Numbered from the stretch's first letter, positions 37,071-49,018 are shown. The stretch: 64,000 nt of DNA from Burkholderiaceae bacterium (GCA_023954035.1 JAMLIT010000002.1:86146-150145), one strand, 5' to 3'. Program-made: numbers and translations. Notes: generated from the sequence alone by a model not told the origin.

Positions 37071-37868
37071 ATGTACGCATTCACTTACGAAGCGCCCACT
37101 TCCACTGCCGCCGCGGCGGCGCAGGCCGCCGCGGGCGCGCGGCCCATCGCCGGTGGACAAAGCCTCCTGCCCGCACTGCGCCTGCGCCTGGCCGACCCCG
37201 GCCAACTGGTGGATCTGGGCCGCATCCCCGACCTGGCCGGCATCCGCAAGGAAAGCGACCACATCGTCATCGGTGCCATGGCGCGCCACCAGCACGTGGC
37301 CGACAGCGCCGAGGTGCGCGCAGCCATCCCGGCACTGGCCGATCTGGCGAACCACATTGGCGACCGCCAGGTGCGCGCACGCGGCACGCTGGGCGGCTCG
37401 CTGGCCAACAACGACCCCGCCGCCTGCTATCCCAGCGCCGTGCTGGCCCTGGGCGCCACCGTGGTCACGAACCGGCGCGAAATCGCTGCCGACGACTTCT
37501 TTGTCGGCATGTACACCACGGCCCTGGACGAGGGCGAGCTGATCACCGCGGTGCGCTTTCCCATTGCGCGCAAGGCGTCGTACCAGAAGTTTCGCCAGGG
37601 CGCGTCGCGCTTTGCGCTGGTGGGCGTTTTCGTCGCCCAGACGGCCGGCGGTGTGCGTGTGGCTGTCACGGGCGCGGCCAGCAGCGTCTTTCGCCAGAGC
37701 GCGCTGGAAGCCGCGCTGAACAAGAGCTTCACCGTCGCTTCGGTTCAGGGCGTGAAGGTGGACGATGCCGACCTGGGCAGCGACATCCACGCCAGCCCGG
37801 CGTACCGGGCGCAGCTCATCCGTGTGCTGACGCAGCGCGCGGTGGAAAAAATTGCGGCATCCACCTGA
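37071..37868 (+). CDS. coxM: Molybdenum hydroxylase FAD-binding medium subunit
   Basis: A 265-residue flavoprotein of the xanthine dehydrogenase/CO dehydrogenase type. The FAD pyrophosphate-binding motifs are visible: PIAGGQSLLPALRLRLADP near residue 25 and RGTLGGSLANNDPAACYP near residue 105. It accepts electrons from the CoxS iron-sulfur clusters and passes them to the respiratory chain. The length is slightly shorter than the usual 285-290 aa; the C-terminal tail ends at TQRAVEKIAAST and looks complete. An AGGAGA site precedes the ATG. Confidence 0.94.
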   Translation: MYAFTYEAPTSTAAAAAQAAAGARPIAGGQSLLPALRLRLADPGQLVDLGRIPDLAGIRKESDHIVIGAMARHQHVADSAEVRAAIPALADLANHIGDRQVRARGTLGGSLANNDPAACYPSAVLALGATVVTNRREIAADDFFVGMYTTALDEGELITAVRFPIARKASYQKFRQGASRFALVGVFVAQTAGGVRVAVTGAASSVFRQSALEAALNKSFTVASVQGVKVDDADLGSDIHASPAYRAQLIRVLTQRAVEKIAAST

Positions 37869-37985
37869 GCCGCTTACGCCGCTCCCCCCTTTGCGCATCG
37901 CAGCGCGATGGGCAAGGGGGACACCGGCCGCGCCGCGGGGCGGGGCGGTGGGCTTGGTCCCTTGCGCGGCAGTTGCTGATGGACC
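37869..37985 (+). repeat. GC-rich intergenic repeat, copy b
   Basis: The spacer repeats the block order of copy a: CTGAGCCGCTTACGCCGC, a C6...AAGGGGGA inverted pair around GCGCATCGCAGCGCGATG, then GGGGCGGTGGGC and CCCTTGCGCGGCAG. It is followed directly by stem-loop repeat copy 5. Confidence 0.6.
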
Positions 37986-38003
37986 AGTGGTAAGACAAGA
38001 GTT

Positions 38004-38065
38004 ATCAAAGAAATGGGCTTCTAGCGCTTATGCAGTAAGCGCTAACAGCTATTAAAAAAGTAGCA
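38004..38065 (+). repeat. Stem-loop repeat copy 5 (best conserved), directly before coxD
   Basis: This is the cleanest copy: TAGCGCTTA, loop TGCAG, TAAGCGCTA (a perfect 9-bp stem), then CAGCTATTAAAAAAGTAGC with a GCTA/TAGC pair. It ends 1-2 bp before the coxD start, which has no other visible Shine-Dalgarno sequence. Confidence 0.9.
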
Positions 38066-38066
38066 A

Positions 38067-38993
38067 ATGACTGCAGATTTGCAGGCCGCTGCGCCTGCGT
38101 CCATCGACGCGCTGGCCCAGGCGCTGCAAGCCGAGGGCTATTTCGCCGACCGGCGTCTTGCCACGGCGGCGTGGCTGGCGCTCAAGCTCCAGCGCCCGCT
38201 GTTGCTCGAAGGCGAGCCCGGTGTCGGCAAGACGGCGCTGGCCCAGGCCCTTGCGCGCGCGCTGGGGCGGCCCTTGATCCGCCTCCAATGCTACGACGGC
38301 CTGGAGCAGCGCGAAGCCCTGTACGAGTGGAACTACAGCGCGCAACTGCTCCATATGCGTGCTGCCGAATCCCAGGGCAGGCAGGAGGTCGACCACATCG
38401 AACGCGAGATTTACCAGGAGCGCTACCTCGTCAGCAGGCCGCTCTTGCAGGCCCTGCGCACACCGGCGCCCGGCGCACTGCTGTTGGTCGACGAAATCGA
38501 CCGTGCGGACGAGCCGTTTGAGGCCTTTCTGCTCGAATATCTGGGGGAGTACCAGGTCAGCATCCCTGAACTCGGCACGGTACGCGCTGCCGCACCCCCA
38601 GTCACGCTGCTCACCAGCAACCGTACGCGCGACCTGCACGACGCCGTCAAGCGCCGCTGCCTGTACCACTGGCTGGACTACCCGGACCGCGAGCGCGAGT
38701 TGGCCATCGTCCGCGCCCAGGTGCCAGGTGCCAGCAGCGCCCTGTCCGAGCAGGTTGCCGATTTCGTTGCGCGCCTGCGCAGCCAGCCCTTTGCCAACGC
38801 CTTCCAGCGCGCCCCCGGCATCGCCGAAGCGGTGGAATGGGCCAAGGCGCTGGTGGCGCTCGACACCCTGGTGGTGGACCCGGAAGTGGTGCAAGACACC
38901 GCCGGCATCCTGTTCAAGCAGCGTGAGGACGTCGCTGCGCTGACGCAGGACATGGCCGCGCAGCTATTGGCTGCGCCAGAGTCGGGCAGCTGA
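38067..38993 (+). CDS. coxD: MoxR-type AAA+ ATPase CoxD
   Basis: A 308-residue AAA+ ATPase with Walker A LLEGEPGVGKTALAQ (about residue 50), Walker B LLLVDEIDRAD, sensor-1 TSNRTRDLHD and the arginine-finger region KRRCLYHW. CoxD acts with CoxE in maturation of the metal centre of CoxL; in form I enzymes this includes sulfuration and copper insertion. Its partner coxE begins one base after its stop. The ATG at 38067 abuts a stem-loop repeat, so initiation may depend on the structure. Confidence 0.94.
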   Translation: MTADLQAAAPASIDALAQALQAEGYFADRRLATAAWLALKLQRPLLLEGEPGVGKTALAQALARALGRPLIRLQCYDGLEQREALYEWNYSAQLLHMRAAESQGRQEVDHIEREIYQERYLVSRPLLQALRTPAPGALLLVDEIDRADEPFEAFLLEYLGEYQVSIPELGTVRAAAPPVTLLTSNRTRDLHDAVKRRCLYHWLDYPDRERELAIVRAQVPGASSALSEQVADFVARLRSQPFANAFQRAPGIAEAVEWAKALVALDTLVVDPEVVQDTAGILFKQREDVAALTQDMAAQLLAAPESGS

Positions 38994-38994
38994 C

Positions 38995-40659
38995 GTGCCA
39001 CCGCTTTACCCAGAGTCAGCCACGGATTTGCCGCCGGGCGCGCTTCCGAAGGCGAATCCCGCCCCCTCGGGGGGCAGCGAACCACGCGCAGCGGGGAGCG
39101 TGGGGGCCACGGATTTGCCGCCGGGCGCGCTTCCGAAGGCGAATCGCGCCCCCTCGGGAGGCAGCGAACCACGCGCGGCGGGGAGCGTGGGGGCCACGGA
39201 TTTGCCGCCGGGCGCGCTTCCGAAGGCCAATCCCGCCCCCTCGGGGGGCAGCGAACCACGCGCGGCGGGGAGCGTGGGGGCCACGGATTTGCCGCCGGGC
39301 CGCCCCAAGGCGAATCGCGCCCCCTCGGGGGGCAGCGAACCACGCGCAGCGGGGAGCGTGGGGGCCACGGATTTGCCGCCGGGCCGCCCCAAGGCGAATC
39401 CCGCCCCCTCGGGGGGCAGCGAACCACGCGCAGCGGGGAGCGTGGGGGCCACATACCTCAGCCAGTTGGGCGACGCGCGGCGTGGCAAGTTCGCTGACAA
39501 CCTCGTAGGCTTCTGCCGTGCGCTGCGCCGCGCCGGCCTGCCCGTGGACGCCGCCCGCATGGCGCTGGCCCAAGAAGCGGCCATGCTCGTCGGACTGGCG
39601 CGCGCCGACCTATGTGCCGCGCTGGAAGCCGTTCTCGTCGCACGTGAGCAAGACCTGCTCGTGTTTCGCGAACTTTTTTCCGCCTATTTCCGCGACCCCA
39701 AGGTCGCGCAAAAGCTGCTGGCGCAAATGCTGCCCAGCGCCGAGAGCCGGGCCGAGCCTGCCCCACGCCGCCCGCGCGTGGCCGAGGCCCTGGCGCCCAT
39801 GCGTGCTGCGCGGGCGTCCGCCAAGCCGCAAGAGGACAAAGTCGATTTCGACGCCGCGATGACGGCCAGCGCGCGCGCGCGCCTGCAGGGGGCCGACTTC
39901 AATCAGCTCTCGGCCAGCGAATACGTGTTGGTGCAGCGCCTGGCCCAGCGTGTGCCGTTGCCCCTGCCCCGCTACGCCGCGCGCCGCACGAGACCCGGCC
40001 CGCATGGCTCGCGTGCGGACTGGCCGCTCGGTCTGCAGCGCGCCATGCGCACCGGGGGCGAGTTGCTGCAGGTGCCGCGCCTGGAGCGCCAGAGCCAGCC
40101 GTTGCCGCTGCTGGTACTGCTCGACGTGTCGGGCTCGATGGAGCGGTACGCGCGCCTCTTGCTGGCTTTTCTGCACGCCGCCACGGCGCCGGGAAACGGC
40201 GGCGGGCGGCGCGACGTATTTGCCTTCGGTACCGAACTCACCGACCTCACGCCCGCCTTTCGCCACCAGGACCCCGACACCATGCTCGAGCGCGCCGGTG
40301 CTGCCATTGCCGACTTTGCCGGCGGGACGCGCCTGGCGCAATCGCTGGCGCAACTGCGCACACAGCACGCTCGGCGTCTGGTGGGCAGGCGCACGCTGGT
40401 GCTGCTGGTGAGCGATGGGCTCGATACCGGCGAGCCCACCGCGCTCGCGCAGGAGCTCGCCTGGCTCAAGCGCCACTCAGCGCGCCTGCTGTGGCTCAAC
40501 CCGCTGCTGCGCTTTGGGGGTTATGCGCCCAGCGCGCGCGGTGCCGCCGAACTGCACCGCGCGGCCGACGCCATGCTGGCGGTGCACAACCTCACCAGCC
40601 TGCAACAGCTTGCCGCCAGCCTGGCGCAGGTGTTGCGTGCGCCCGCGCGCAGCCATTGA
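38995..40659 (+). CDS. coxE: VWA-domain protein CoxE with repeat-derived N-terminal extension
   Basis: The C-terminal 403 residues match a normal CoxE: a helical region from GDARRGKFADNLVGFCRALR, then a von Willebrand A domain with MIDAS motif DVSGSM (Asp377) and the second motif VSDGLD. CoxE partners CoxD in maturation of the molybdenum hydroxylase. Before this, residues 9-151 are five near-identical units of 28-29 residues (ATDLPPGALPKANPAPSGGS...). They are encoded by an in-frame tandem repeat and are absent from the usual family length. The start is GTG 38995. An internal GTG after the last repeat cannot be ruled out, but its ribosome site would be too close. Confidence 0.9.
   Translation: MPPLYPESATDLPPGALPKANPAPSGGSEPRAAGSVGATDLPPGALPKANRAPSGGSEPRAAGSVGATDLPPGALPKANPAPSGGSEPRAAGSVGATDLPPGRPKANRAPSGGSEPRAAGSVGATDLPPGRPKANPAPSGGSEPRAAGSVGATYLSQLGDARRGKFADNLVGFCRALRRAGLPVDAARMALAQEAAMLVGLARADLCAALEAVLVAREQDLLVFRELFSAYFRDPKVAQKLLAQMLPSAESRAEPAPRRPRVAEALAPMRAARASAKPQEDKVDFDAAMTASARARLQGADFNQLSASEYVLVQRLAQRVPLPLPRYAARRTRPGPHGSRADWPLGLQRAMRTGGELLQVPRLERQSQPLPLLVLLDVSGSMERYARLLLAFLHAATAPGNGGGRRDVFAFGTELTDLTPAFRHQDPDTMLERAGAAIADFAGGTRLAQSLAQLRTQHARRLVGRRTLVLLVSDGLDTGEPTALAQELAWLKRHSARLLWLNPLLRFGGYAPSARGAAELHRAADAMLAVHNLTSLQQLAASLAQVLRAPARSH
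39019..39447 (+). repeat. Five tandem copies of an 84/87-bp GC-rich repeat inside coxE
   Basis: The units run 39019-39105, 39106-39192 and 39193-39279 (87 bp each), then 39280-39363 and 39364-39447 (84 bp, having lost one codon). Each has a CCCCTCGGGGGG palindrome and ends GGGGAGCGTGGGG. The copies differ only at a few bases, so expansion is recent. The frame is kept throughout. Confidence 0.95.
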
Positions 40660-40683
40660 AACCAATCATCCGAAGGAATTGCC

Positions 40684-41343
40684 ATGGAAATGCAAGCCAG
40701 CCGCGCCCTACCTGCCAGCCAGCAGCAGGCCTGGGATGCGCTGAATGACCCGGAGATGCTCAAGTCGTGCGTACCGGGCTGCGACAAGCTCGAAGCGACT
40801 GGCGAGGGCCAGTACGCCGTGGGCATGGCGCTCAAGATCGGCCCCGTCTCGGCCAAATTCAATGGCAAGCTCGTTCTCAGCGACATCGTGCCTCCGACGA
40901 GTTACCAGTTGGCTTTTGAAGGCCAGGGCGGCGTTGCCGGCTTCGGCAAGGGCCAGGCGCAGGTGCGGCTGCAAACTCTGCCGGACGATGCGCTGGGCCA
41001 GCCCTGCTGCGAGCTGCACTACACGGTGCACGCCACCGTCGGCGGCAAGATCGCCCAGCTGGGCCAGCGCCTGATCGACGGCGCCGCCAAAGGCATGGCT
41101 GAAGACTTTTTTCGCCGCTTTGACGAGCAGTTGCGCCAGCGCCACCCGCGTGCCGAACCGCCGACGGATACGGAGCCGATGGACGCCGAGGCGCGAGAAG
41201 GCGCCGCGACCGTGCTGCTCGATTCCCGGCCGGGCGCGGACGCGCCTGAGCGCGCCGGGGCGACGCCCTCAGGCGGTATTGCGGTCTGGGTCTGGGGTGC
41301 CATCGCCGCGGTGTTGGTGGCCTTGGCGATCTATCTCAGCTGA
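40684..41343 (+). CDS. coxG: CoxG-type SRPBCC protein with C-terminal membrane anchor (copy 2)
   Basis: A 219-residue paralogue of the protein encoded at 31986. It has the same SRPBCC core (QASRALPASQQQAWDALNDP, LKSCVPGCDKLEATGEGQY, VGMALKIGPVSAKFNGKLVL) and the same plan of an acidic linker (DTEPMDAEAREGAATVLLDS) and a final hydrophobic helix (IAVWVWGAIAAVLVALAIYL). It may recruit the molybdenum hydroxylase to the membrane for electron transfer to quinone. A GAAGGA site precedes the ATG. It lies between coxE and xdhC in the same operon. Confidence 0.92.
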   Translation: MEMQASRALPASQQQAWDALNDPEMLKSCVPGCDKLEATGEGQYAVGMALKIGPVSAKFNGKLVLSDIVPPTSYQLAFEGQGGVAGFGKGQAQVRLQTLPDDALGQPCCELHYTVHATVGGKIAQLGQRLIDGAAKGMAEDFFRRFDEQLRQRHPRAEPPTDTEPMDAEAREGAATVLLDSRPGADAPERAGATPSGGIAVWVWGAIAAVLVALAIYLS

Positions 41344-41352
41344 GGATGGCGC

Positions 41353-42378
41353 ATGGACAATCTCGACGTCACCGTACTGCGCGCCCTGGCCGAGTGGCGC
41401 CGATCAGGCCAGCGCGCCTTGCTCGCCACCGTGGTGCGCACCTGGGGCTCGTCCCCCCGGCCGGAGGGCTCGATCATGGCGCTGTGCGAGAACGGTGCCG
41501 TGATGGGCTCGGTCTCGGGTGGCTGCATTGAAGATGATTTGATCGCCCGCTTCACGCGCGCCTGGGTGGGTGAGGGCGACGACGCTGCGAGCGTCGGCGG
41601 CCCGCCCGTCTTCGCCAAATACGGTGTCACGGCCGACGAAGCGCACCGCTTTGGCCTGCCCTGTGGCGGGACGCTGGAGCTGCTGATCGAGTTCGATCCC
41701 GATGCAGAGACACTGGCCGAATTGCTGGCCGCACTGGAGGCCGGCAAGCTGATGCAGCGCAGCGTGCGCTTGCCGGACGGTGCTGTCGTGCAGCGCCCCG
41801 CCGCCACGCCCGCCACCTTGCTGGCCGACGCCGGGCAGGTGGTCAACACCTTTGGCCCCGAATACCGCATGCTCATCATCGGCGCCGGGCAGATGTCGGA
41901 GTACCTCGCCACCATGGCGCTGTTTTCCGGCTTCGCCGTCACCGTGTGTGACCCGCGCGAGGAATACCGCAGCAGTTGGAGCGTGGCTGGCGCCCGCGTC
42001 GTCAGCGACATGCCGGACGACGTGGTCAGCGCGATGCGGCCCGACCGGCGCACTTGTGTGGTCGCCCTCACGCACGACCCCAAGCTGGACGATCTGGCGC
42101 TGTTGCAAGCCTTGGAGACGGAGGCCTTTTACGTCGGCGGCATTGGCTCGCGGCGCAACAACGCGGCGCGTCGTGCCCGTCTGAAAGAGCATTTTGACCA
42201 GACCGACGAGAGCCTGGCGCGCCTGCGCGGCCCCATTGGCATCTATATTGGAAGCAAGACCCCGCCCGAAATCGCGGTCAGCGTGATGGCCGAAGTGCTG
42301 GCGGTGAAGAACGGCGTTGCCCTGCCGCGCGACATGGAGGTGGCGCAGGCAAAGCAGGTGCGCGAAGGCATGGGCTAA
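41353..42378 (+). CDS. XdhC/CoxF-type molybdenum-cofactor chaperone
   Basis: A 341-residue XdhC-family protein. The N-terminal domain has WGSSPRPEGSIMAL and SGGCIEDD. The C-terminal Rossmann domain has MLIIGAGQMSEYLATMALF, the acidic DPREEY, and later FYVGGIGSRRNNAARR and PIGIYIGSKTPPEIAVSVMAE. Family members bind molybdenum cofactor, protect it, and help sulfurate it before insertion into xanthine-dehydrogenase-type enzymes. It closes the cox operon, nine bases after the coxG stop. The symbols coxF, coxI and xdhC are all used for this family. Confidence 0.92.
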   Translation: MDNLDVTVLRALAEWRRSGQRALLATVVRTWGSSPRPEGSIMALCENGAVMGSVSGGCIEDDLIARFTRAWVGEGDDAASVGGPPVFAKYGVTADEAHRFGLPCGGTLELLIEFDPDAETLAELLAALEAGKLMQRSVRLPDGAVVQRPAATPATLLADAGQVVNTFGPEYRMLIIGAGQMSEYLATMALFSGFAVTVCDPREEYRSSWSVAGARVVSDMPDDVVSAMRPDRRTCVVALTHDPKLDDLALLQALETEAFYVGGIGSRRNNAARRARLKEHFDQTDESLARLRGPIGIYIGSKTPPEIAVSVMAEVLAVKNGVALPRDMEVAQAKQVREGMG

Positions 42379-42511
42379 CGCCACGGTGCTCAGAGTTTCT
42401 TTTGATGGGCATCAATTGGGCTAGGCAGACCACTCTACCCAAGGGTCTTTACCCACCTTGAGCCCCTGCAGGGGCTCCTACACTGGCGCGATAACCACCG
42501 TGGGAGACCTC

Positions 42512-44200
<1,689 letters not shown>

Positions 44201-44210
44201 GTTCCAGGCC

Positions 44211-44275
44211 GATTTTTTGCTTGAATCGGGTTCTAGCGCTTAACCAGCAAGCGTTCTCTGCTATCGATTTGGTAG
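44211..44275 (+). repeat. Stem-loop repeat copy 6
   Basis: The sequence runs GCTTGAATCGGGTTCTAGCG, CTTAACCAGCAAGCG and TGCTATCGATTTGGTAG. The second arm of the main stem is partly mutated. It lies in the 233-bp gap between the acyl-CoA synthetase and mdtA genes; nothing else is obvious in that gap. Confidence 0.8.
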
Positions 44276-44433
44276 TTTCTGCCGTGGGCATGGCGGATTG
44301 CGCGGCTGGGGGCAGGGTAGCGGCCAGCGTCAATCGCGCGTAAAAGGCCGGTAAAGGCTGCCAGGAGGCCGACACAGAAGCCGGGCGCTGGCTACCATCG
44401 CAGGCCATTGCCCGCTTTTTCGGCCTGCCTGCC

Positions 44434-45858
44434 ATGTCGCCACCTCGCCCATCCACGTCGATTTCCCGTTTCGCTCACGGTCGCGCGCGCGCAGGGCTTT
44501 TGCTCAGCCTGTGCCTGCTGGCGGCGGCGCTTGCCGGCGGCGGCTGGTGGTGGACCACGCAGCGCAGCAGCGACGGGGCGACCACCGGCCCGCAGGCGAG
44601 CCAGTCCGGCCGGGGCGGGCGCGGCGGCCGTTTTGCGGGGGCGGCGACGCAGCCGGTATCGGTGGGGGAGGTGCGGCGTGAAAGCCTGCGCGTGCGCGTG
44701 AGCGCCATTGGCAGCATGAGCGCTCGCGCCACCGCTGTGGTGCGCGCCCGCGTTTCGGGTGAGCTCACGGCGCTTCATTTCAAGGAAGGCGACGAAGTCA
44801 AGGCGGGCGCGCTGTTGGCGCAAATCGACCCGCGCAGCTACGAGGCTGCTCTGGGCCAGGTGCAAGGCACGCTGGCGCGCGACGAGGCGCTGCTGGCCAA
44901 CGCGCGCATGGACCTGGCTCGCTACCGCGAGCTGCAGCAGCAAAATTCCATTGCCGGGCAACAGGTGGACACGCAGGCGGCGCAGGTGCGCCAGCTCGAA
45001 GGCACGGTGGCGGCCGGGCGGGCGGCGCGCGATGCCGCGCGCCTGCAACTGTCCTACACGCGCATCACCGCGCCCATCGCCGGGCGCCTGGGGCTGCGCC
45101 AAGCCGACCGGGGCAACGTAATAACGCCGGGCGACGCCAACGGCATCGTCAGCATTACGCAAACGCGGCCCATCGACGCCGTGTTTTCTGTGCCCGAAAG
45201 TCTGCTGCCGCAAATCACGCCACGCATGGCCGCCGGTGTGCCCCTGCCGGTGGAGCTGTGGGACCGCGAGATGCGCCGTCGCCTGGCCACGGGCCGGGTC
45301 AGCGCGCTCGACAACACCATCGACACCGCCACCGGCAGCATCCGCATCAAGGCCGCATTTGCCAACGAAGACGGGGCATTGTTCCCCAACCAGTTCGTCA
45401 ACGTGGTGCTGCAGCTCGACACCCTGGCCGGTGTGCTGACCGTTCCTTCCACCGCCGTGCAAAACGGCCATGTCTATGTGGTGCAGCCCGATGGCAGCGT
45501 CGCCTACACCACGGTGCGAACGGGCGTGAAGGACGGCGAGCGCGTCAGCGTGGAAGGCGAACTGCCGGTGGGAGCACAGGTGGTCACCGACGGGCTGGAC
45601 CGTTTGCGCGACGGCGCCAAGGTCATGGTCATCGCGCCGCCCGCGCCGCAAGGTGCGCCCTCCAGTGCACCTGTGGCCCAGGCGCGGCGCTTCGATCCGT
45701 CCACCTTGCCGCCTGAGCTGCGCGAGAAACTGGCCAAGATGTCGCCCGAAGAGCGCCGTGCTTTCATTGCCGCGCGCCGCGCCAAGGCGGCGGCAAGCAG
45801 GCCAGCGGAAGCGGGCCCGGCACCTGCCTCGACGCCCGCTTCAGCCGTCCGGCCGTGA
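44434..45858 (+). CDS. mdtA: RND efflux periplasmic adaptor (MdtA-like)
   Basis: A 474-residue membrane-fusion protein. There is a membrane anchor near residues 20-40, then a glycine/arginine-rich stretch and the lipoyl/barrel parts ([43 protein letters not shown], read in two segments). The alpha-hairpin follows, then [22 protein letters not shown] and beta-domains. It bridges the inner-membrane RND pump to the outer-membrane channel. The tail after residue 400 is unusually long and charged ([20 protein letters not shown]...). The gene starts the mdtA-mdtB-mdtC-outer-membrane-factor series. Confidence 0.9.
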   Translation: MSPPRPSTSISRFAHGRARAGLLLSLCLLAAALAGGGWWWTTQRSSDGATTGPQASQSGRGGRGGRFAGAATQPVSVGEVRRESLRVRVSAIGSMSARATAVVRARVSGELTALHFKEGDEVKAGALLAQIDPRSYEAALGQVQGTLARDEALLANARMDLARYRELQQQNSIAGQQVDTQAAQVRQLEGTVAAGRAARDAARLQLSYTRITAPIAGRLGLRQADRGNVITPGDANGIVSITQTRPIDAVFSVPESLLPQITPRMAAGVPLPVELWDREMRRRLATGRVSALDNTIDTATGSIRIKAAFANEDGALFPNQFVNVVLQLDTLAGVLTVPSTAVQNGHVYVVQPDGSVAYTTVRTGVKDGERVSVEGELPVGAQVVTDGLDRLRDGAKVMVIAPPAPQGAPSSAPVAQARRFDPSTLPPELREKLAKMSPEERRAFIAARRAKAAASRPAEAGPAPASTPASAVRP

Positions 45859-45895
45859 TCGCCCAGGTCGGTCTTTCAAGGCGGGCTCCCTGCGC

Positions 45896-48800
45896 ATGAA
45901 TATCTCGCGCCCTTTCATCCTGCGGCCCGTGGCCACCTCGCTGCTGATGCTGGCGCTGCTGCTGTCGGGCTTGCTGGCGCTGCGCCTGCTGCCGGTGTCG
46001 GCCTTGCCCGAGGTGGATTACCCGACCATCCAGGTCACCACGCTTTACCCCGGCGCCAGCCCCGACGTGATGACCGCCACCGTCACTGCGCCGCTGGAAC
46101 GCCAGTTTGGCCAGATGCAAGGCCTGACGCAGATGTCGTCCACCAGTTCGGGTGGCGCCTCGGTGATCACATTGCGCTTTTCGCTGGACGTGGCCATGGA
46201 CGTGGCCGAGCAGGAGGTGCAGGCGGCGATCAACGCCGGCAGCAACCTGCTGCCAAACGACTTGCCGATGCCGCCGCTCTACAGCAAGGTCAATCCGGCG
46301 GACGCGCCCATCCTGACGCTGGCCATCACCTCGCCCTCGCTGCCGGTGATTCGCGTCAACGATCTGGTCGAGAACCGCCTGGCGCCGCGCATCTCGCAGG
46401 TGGCGGGAGTGGGCCTGGTGGCGGTGGCAGGCGGGCGCCGGCCGGCGGTGCGCATCCAGGTGAATCCGGCGGCGCTCGCGGGCCTGGGCCTGGGCCTGGA
46501 AAACGTGCGCACTGCCATCGCCGCAGCCAACGTGCGCCAGGCCAAAGGGGGCTTTGACGGGCCGTACCGGGCATCCAGCATCGACGCCAATGACCAGCTG
46601 CAGTCGGCCGCCGAATACCGCAACCTGGTGCTGGCGTTTCGCGGCGGCGCGCCGATTCGCCTGTCCGACATCGCCGAAACGGTGGACGACGCCGAGAACA
46701 CGCGCCTGGCCGCATGGGCTGGCACGCCGGAGACCGGCAGCCGCGCCGCTGTCATCCTCAACATCCAGCGCCAGCCGGGCGCCAACGTCATCGACACGGT
46801 GGACCGCATCCAGGCGCTGCTGCCGCAACTGCGCAGCACGCTGCCGGCGTCACTTGACGTGCAGGTGCTGAGCGACCGCACCGTGACCATCCGCGCCTCG
46901 GTGCGCGACATGCAGTACGAACTGCTGCTGGCCATCGCGCTGGTGGTGGCTGTCATCTTCGTGTTTCTGCGCAGCGGCACGGCCACCTTGATTCCCGCCG
47001 TGGCGGTGCCGCTCTCGCTGATCGGCACCCTGGGTGTGATGTACCTGGCGGGTTTTTCCATCAACAACCTGACCTTGATGGCGCTGACGATTTCCACCGG
47101 CTTTGTGGTCGACGATGCGATTGTGATGATTGAGAACATTGCACGGCATCTGGAGCATCCCGAGGCCGTGCCGCTTACCCCGCTTCAAGCCGCCCTCGAG
47201 GGCTCGCGCCAGATCGGCTTCACCATCATCTCGCTCACGGTGTCGCTGATCGCGGTGCTGATCCCGCTCCTGTTCATGGGCGACGTGGTGGGGCGCTTGT
47301 TCCATGAATTCGCCATCACCATGGCGGTGTCCATCGTCATCTCGGCCGGGGTGTCGCTGACGCTCACGCCCATGCTCTCCGCACGGCTTCTGCGCCCGCC
47401 CGAGCCCGAAAAGCACGGCCGGCTGTTCCACGCCACGGGGCGATTTTTTGACCGCACCATTGCCGCCTATGGCCGGATGCTGGAGCGGGTCCTGGACCAC
47501 AGCCTGCTGACCTGGATCGTCTTCCTGGCCACGCTGGCGCTGACCGTGCTTCTGTATTTCTGGGTCCCCAAGGGTTTTTTCCCGACGCAGGACACCGGCC
47601 TTCTGCAGGCCACCACCGAGGCCGACCAATCGATCTCGTTTGCTGCCATGGCAGCGCGCCAGCAGGCGGTGGCCGAGCGCTTGTTGCAAGACCGGGCCGT
47701 GCACAGCATTTCGTCCTTCATTGGCGTGGATGGGCAGAACACCACGCTCAACACCGGCCGCCTGCTGATCTCGCTGCAGCCGCACGGCATGCGCGAGGGT
47801 GCGGCCGTGGTGCAGCAGCGGCTGGCGGCTTCGGTGCACGATCTGCCGGGCATTCGCCTGTTCGTGCAGCCGGTGCAGGATCTGACGATTGAAGACCGCG
47901 TGGCCCGCACGCAGTACCAGCTGCTGCTCTCGGCGCCCGATGCCGGCGCCCTCCAGAGTGCTTCGCAGGCCATGGCGACGCGGCTCGCGCAGTTGCCCGA
48001 ACTCTCTGACGTTGCCAGCGATCTGCAGGACCAGGGCCTGCAGGCCTATGTGACCATCGACCGGGCCGAGGCCAGCCGGCGCGGCGTCACCGTGGCGGCC
48101 ATCGATACCGCGCTTTACAACGCTTTTGGCCAGCGCCTGATCTCCACCATCTTCACCCAGTCCAACCAGTACCGCGTGGTGCTGGAGGTGGCCCCGCGCT
48201 TTGCGCTGGGGCCCGAGGCGCTGGCGGGAATCTACGTGCCGGTGGCGGGAGCCGCCAATGCTGCGCCCGTGCCGCTCTCCGCCCTGGCGCGCATCGAGGA
48301 GCGGCGCATGCCGCTGGCCGTGAACCACGTCGGCCAGCTGCCTGCGGCGACGCTGTCGTTCAATGCCGCCCCTGGCGTGGCGCTGGGTGATGCGGTCAAG
48401 GCAGTGCAGGCCGCACTGGAAGATGCGCGCAGCAGCGGCTCCGTGGCGACGGCGGTGGATGCCAGCTTTCAGGGCGCGGCGCTGGCGTTCCAGGCGTCGC
48501 TGTCGAACACGCTGCTGCTGATTCTGGCGGCGGTGGTCACCATGTACATCGTGCTGGGCGTGCTCTACGAGAGCATGGTGCACCCGGTGACGATCCTCTC
48601 GACCTTGCCTTCGGCAGCGGTCGGCGCGTTGCTGGCACTCAAGATTTCGGGGGCCGAGCTCGACATCGTGGCCGTGATCGGCATCGTGCTGCTCATCGGC
48701 ATCGTCAAGAAGAACGCCATCATGATGATCGACTTCGCGCTGGACGCCCAGCGCGAGCGCGGCCTGCCGCCCCGCGCTGCTATCGTGCAAGCCTGCCTGC

Positions 48801-49018
48801 TGCGCTTTCGCCCGATCCTCATGACGACGCTGGCGGCGCTGTTTGGCGCGCTGCCGCTGATGCTGGGCGGTGGCGTGGGCAGCGAATTGCGCTTCCCGCT
48901 GGGTGTCACGGTGGTGGGCGGGCTCATCCTCAGCCAATTGCTGACCTTGTTCACCACGCCGGTGATTTACTTGACGTTTGAGGACTGGTCACGGCGGTGG
49001 AAGGCGCGCCATGCTTAG
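45896..49018 (+). CDS. mdtB: RND multidrug efflux pump subunit (MdtB-like)
   Basis: A 1040-residue inner-membrane RND transporter with TM1 at [20 protein letters not shown], two large periplasmic loops and twelve helices. The proton-relay aspartates lie in [20 protein letters not shown]. It resembles the MdtB half of the MdtBC heteromultimer, with mdtC following downstream. Typical substrates in E. coli include novobiocin and bile salts; here that is inference only. The ATG at 45896 lies 38 bp after mdtA; the open frame before it is part of the mdtA coding region in another frame. A 0.94 kb repeat block separates it from mdtC. Confidence 0.93.
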   Translation: MNISRPFILRPVATSLLMLALLLSGLLALRLLPVSALPEVDYPTIQVTTLYPGASPDVMTATVTAPLERQFGQMQGLTQMSSTSSGGASVITLRFSLDVAMDVAEQEVQAAINAGSNLLPNDLPMPPLYSKVNPADAPILTLAITSPSLPVIRVNDLVENRLAPRISQVAGVGLVAVAGGRRPAVRIQVNPAALAGLGLGLENVRTAIAAANVRQAKGGFDGPYRASSIDANDQLQSAAEYRNLVLAFRGGAPIRLSDIAETVDDAENTRLAAWAGTPETGSRAAVILNIQRQPGANVIDTVDRIQALLPQLRSTLPASLDVQVLSDRTVTIRASVRDMQYELLLAIALVVAVIFVFLRSGTATLIPAVAVPLSLIGTLGVMYLAGFSINNLTLMALTISTGFVVDDAIVMIENIARHLEHPEAVPLTPLQAALEGSRQIGFTIISLTVSLIAVLIPLLFMGDVVGRLFHEFAITMAVSIVISAGVSLTLTPMLSARLLRPPEPEKHGRLFHATGRFFDRTIAAYGRMLERVLDHSLLTWIVFLATLALTVLLYFWVPKGFFPTQDTGLLQATTEADQSISFAAMAARQQAVAERLLQDRAVHSISSFIGVDGQNTTLNTGRLLISLQPHGMREGAAVVQQRLAASVHDLPGIRLFVQPVQDLTIEDRVARTQYQLLLSAPDAGALQSASQAMATRLAQLPELSDVASDLQDQGLQAYVTIDRAEASRRGVTVAAIDTALYNAFGQRLISTIFTQSNQYRVVLEVAPRFALGPEALAGIYVPVAGAANAAPVPLSALARIEERRMPLAVNHVGQLPAATLSFNAAPGVALGDAVKAVQAALEDARSSGSVATAVDASFQGAALAFQASLSNTLLLILAAVVTMYIVLGVLYESMVHPVTILSTLPSAAVGALLALKISGAELDIVAVIGIVLLIGIVKKNAIMMIDFALDAQRERGLPPRAAIVQACLLRFRPILMTTLAALFGALPLMLGGGVGSELRFPLGVTVVGGLILSQLLTLFTTPVIYLTFEDWSRRWKARHA

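Noticed and set aside
39019-39447. Possible CRISPR-like array
   Set aside because: The units are contiguous 84/87-bp tandem repeats with no unique spacers and no cas genes; they are in-frame coding repeats.
39006-39584. Two antisense open frames across the coxE repeats
   Set aside because: They only mirror the repeat array and have no start signals; the sense frame continues into a conserved VWA protein.
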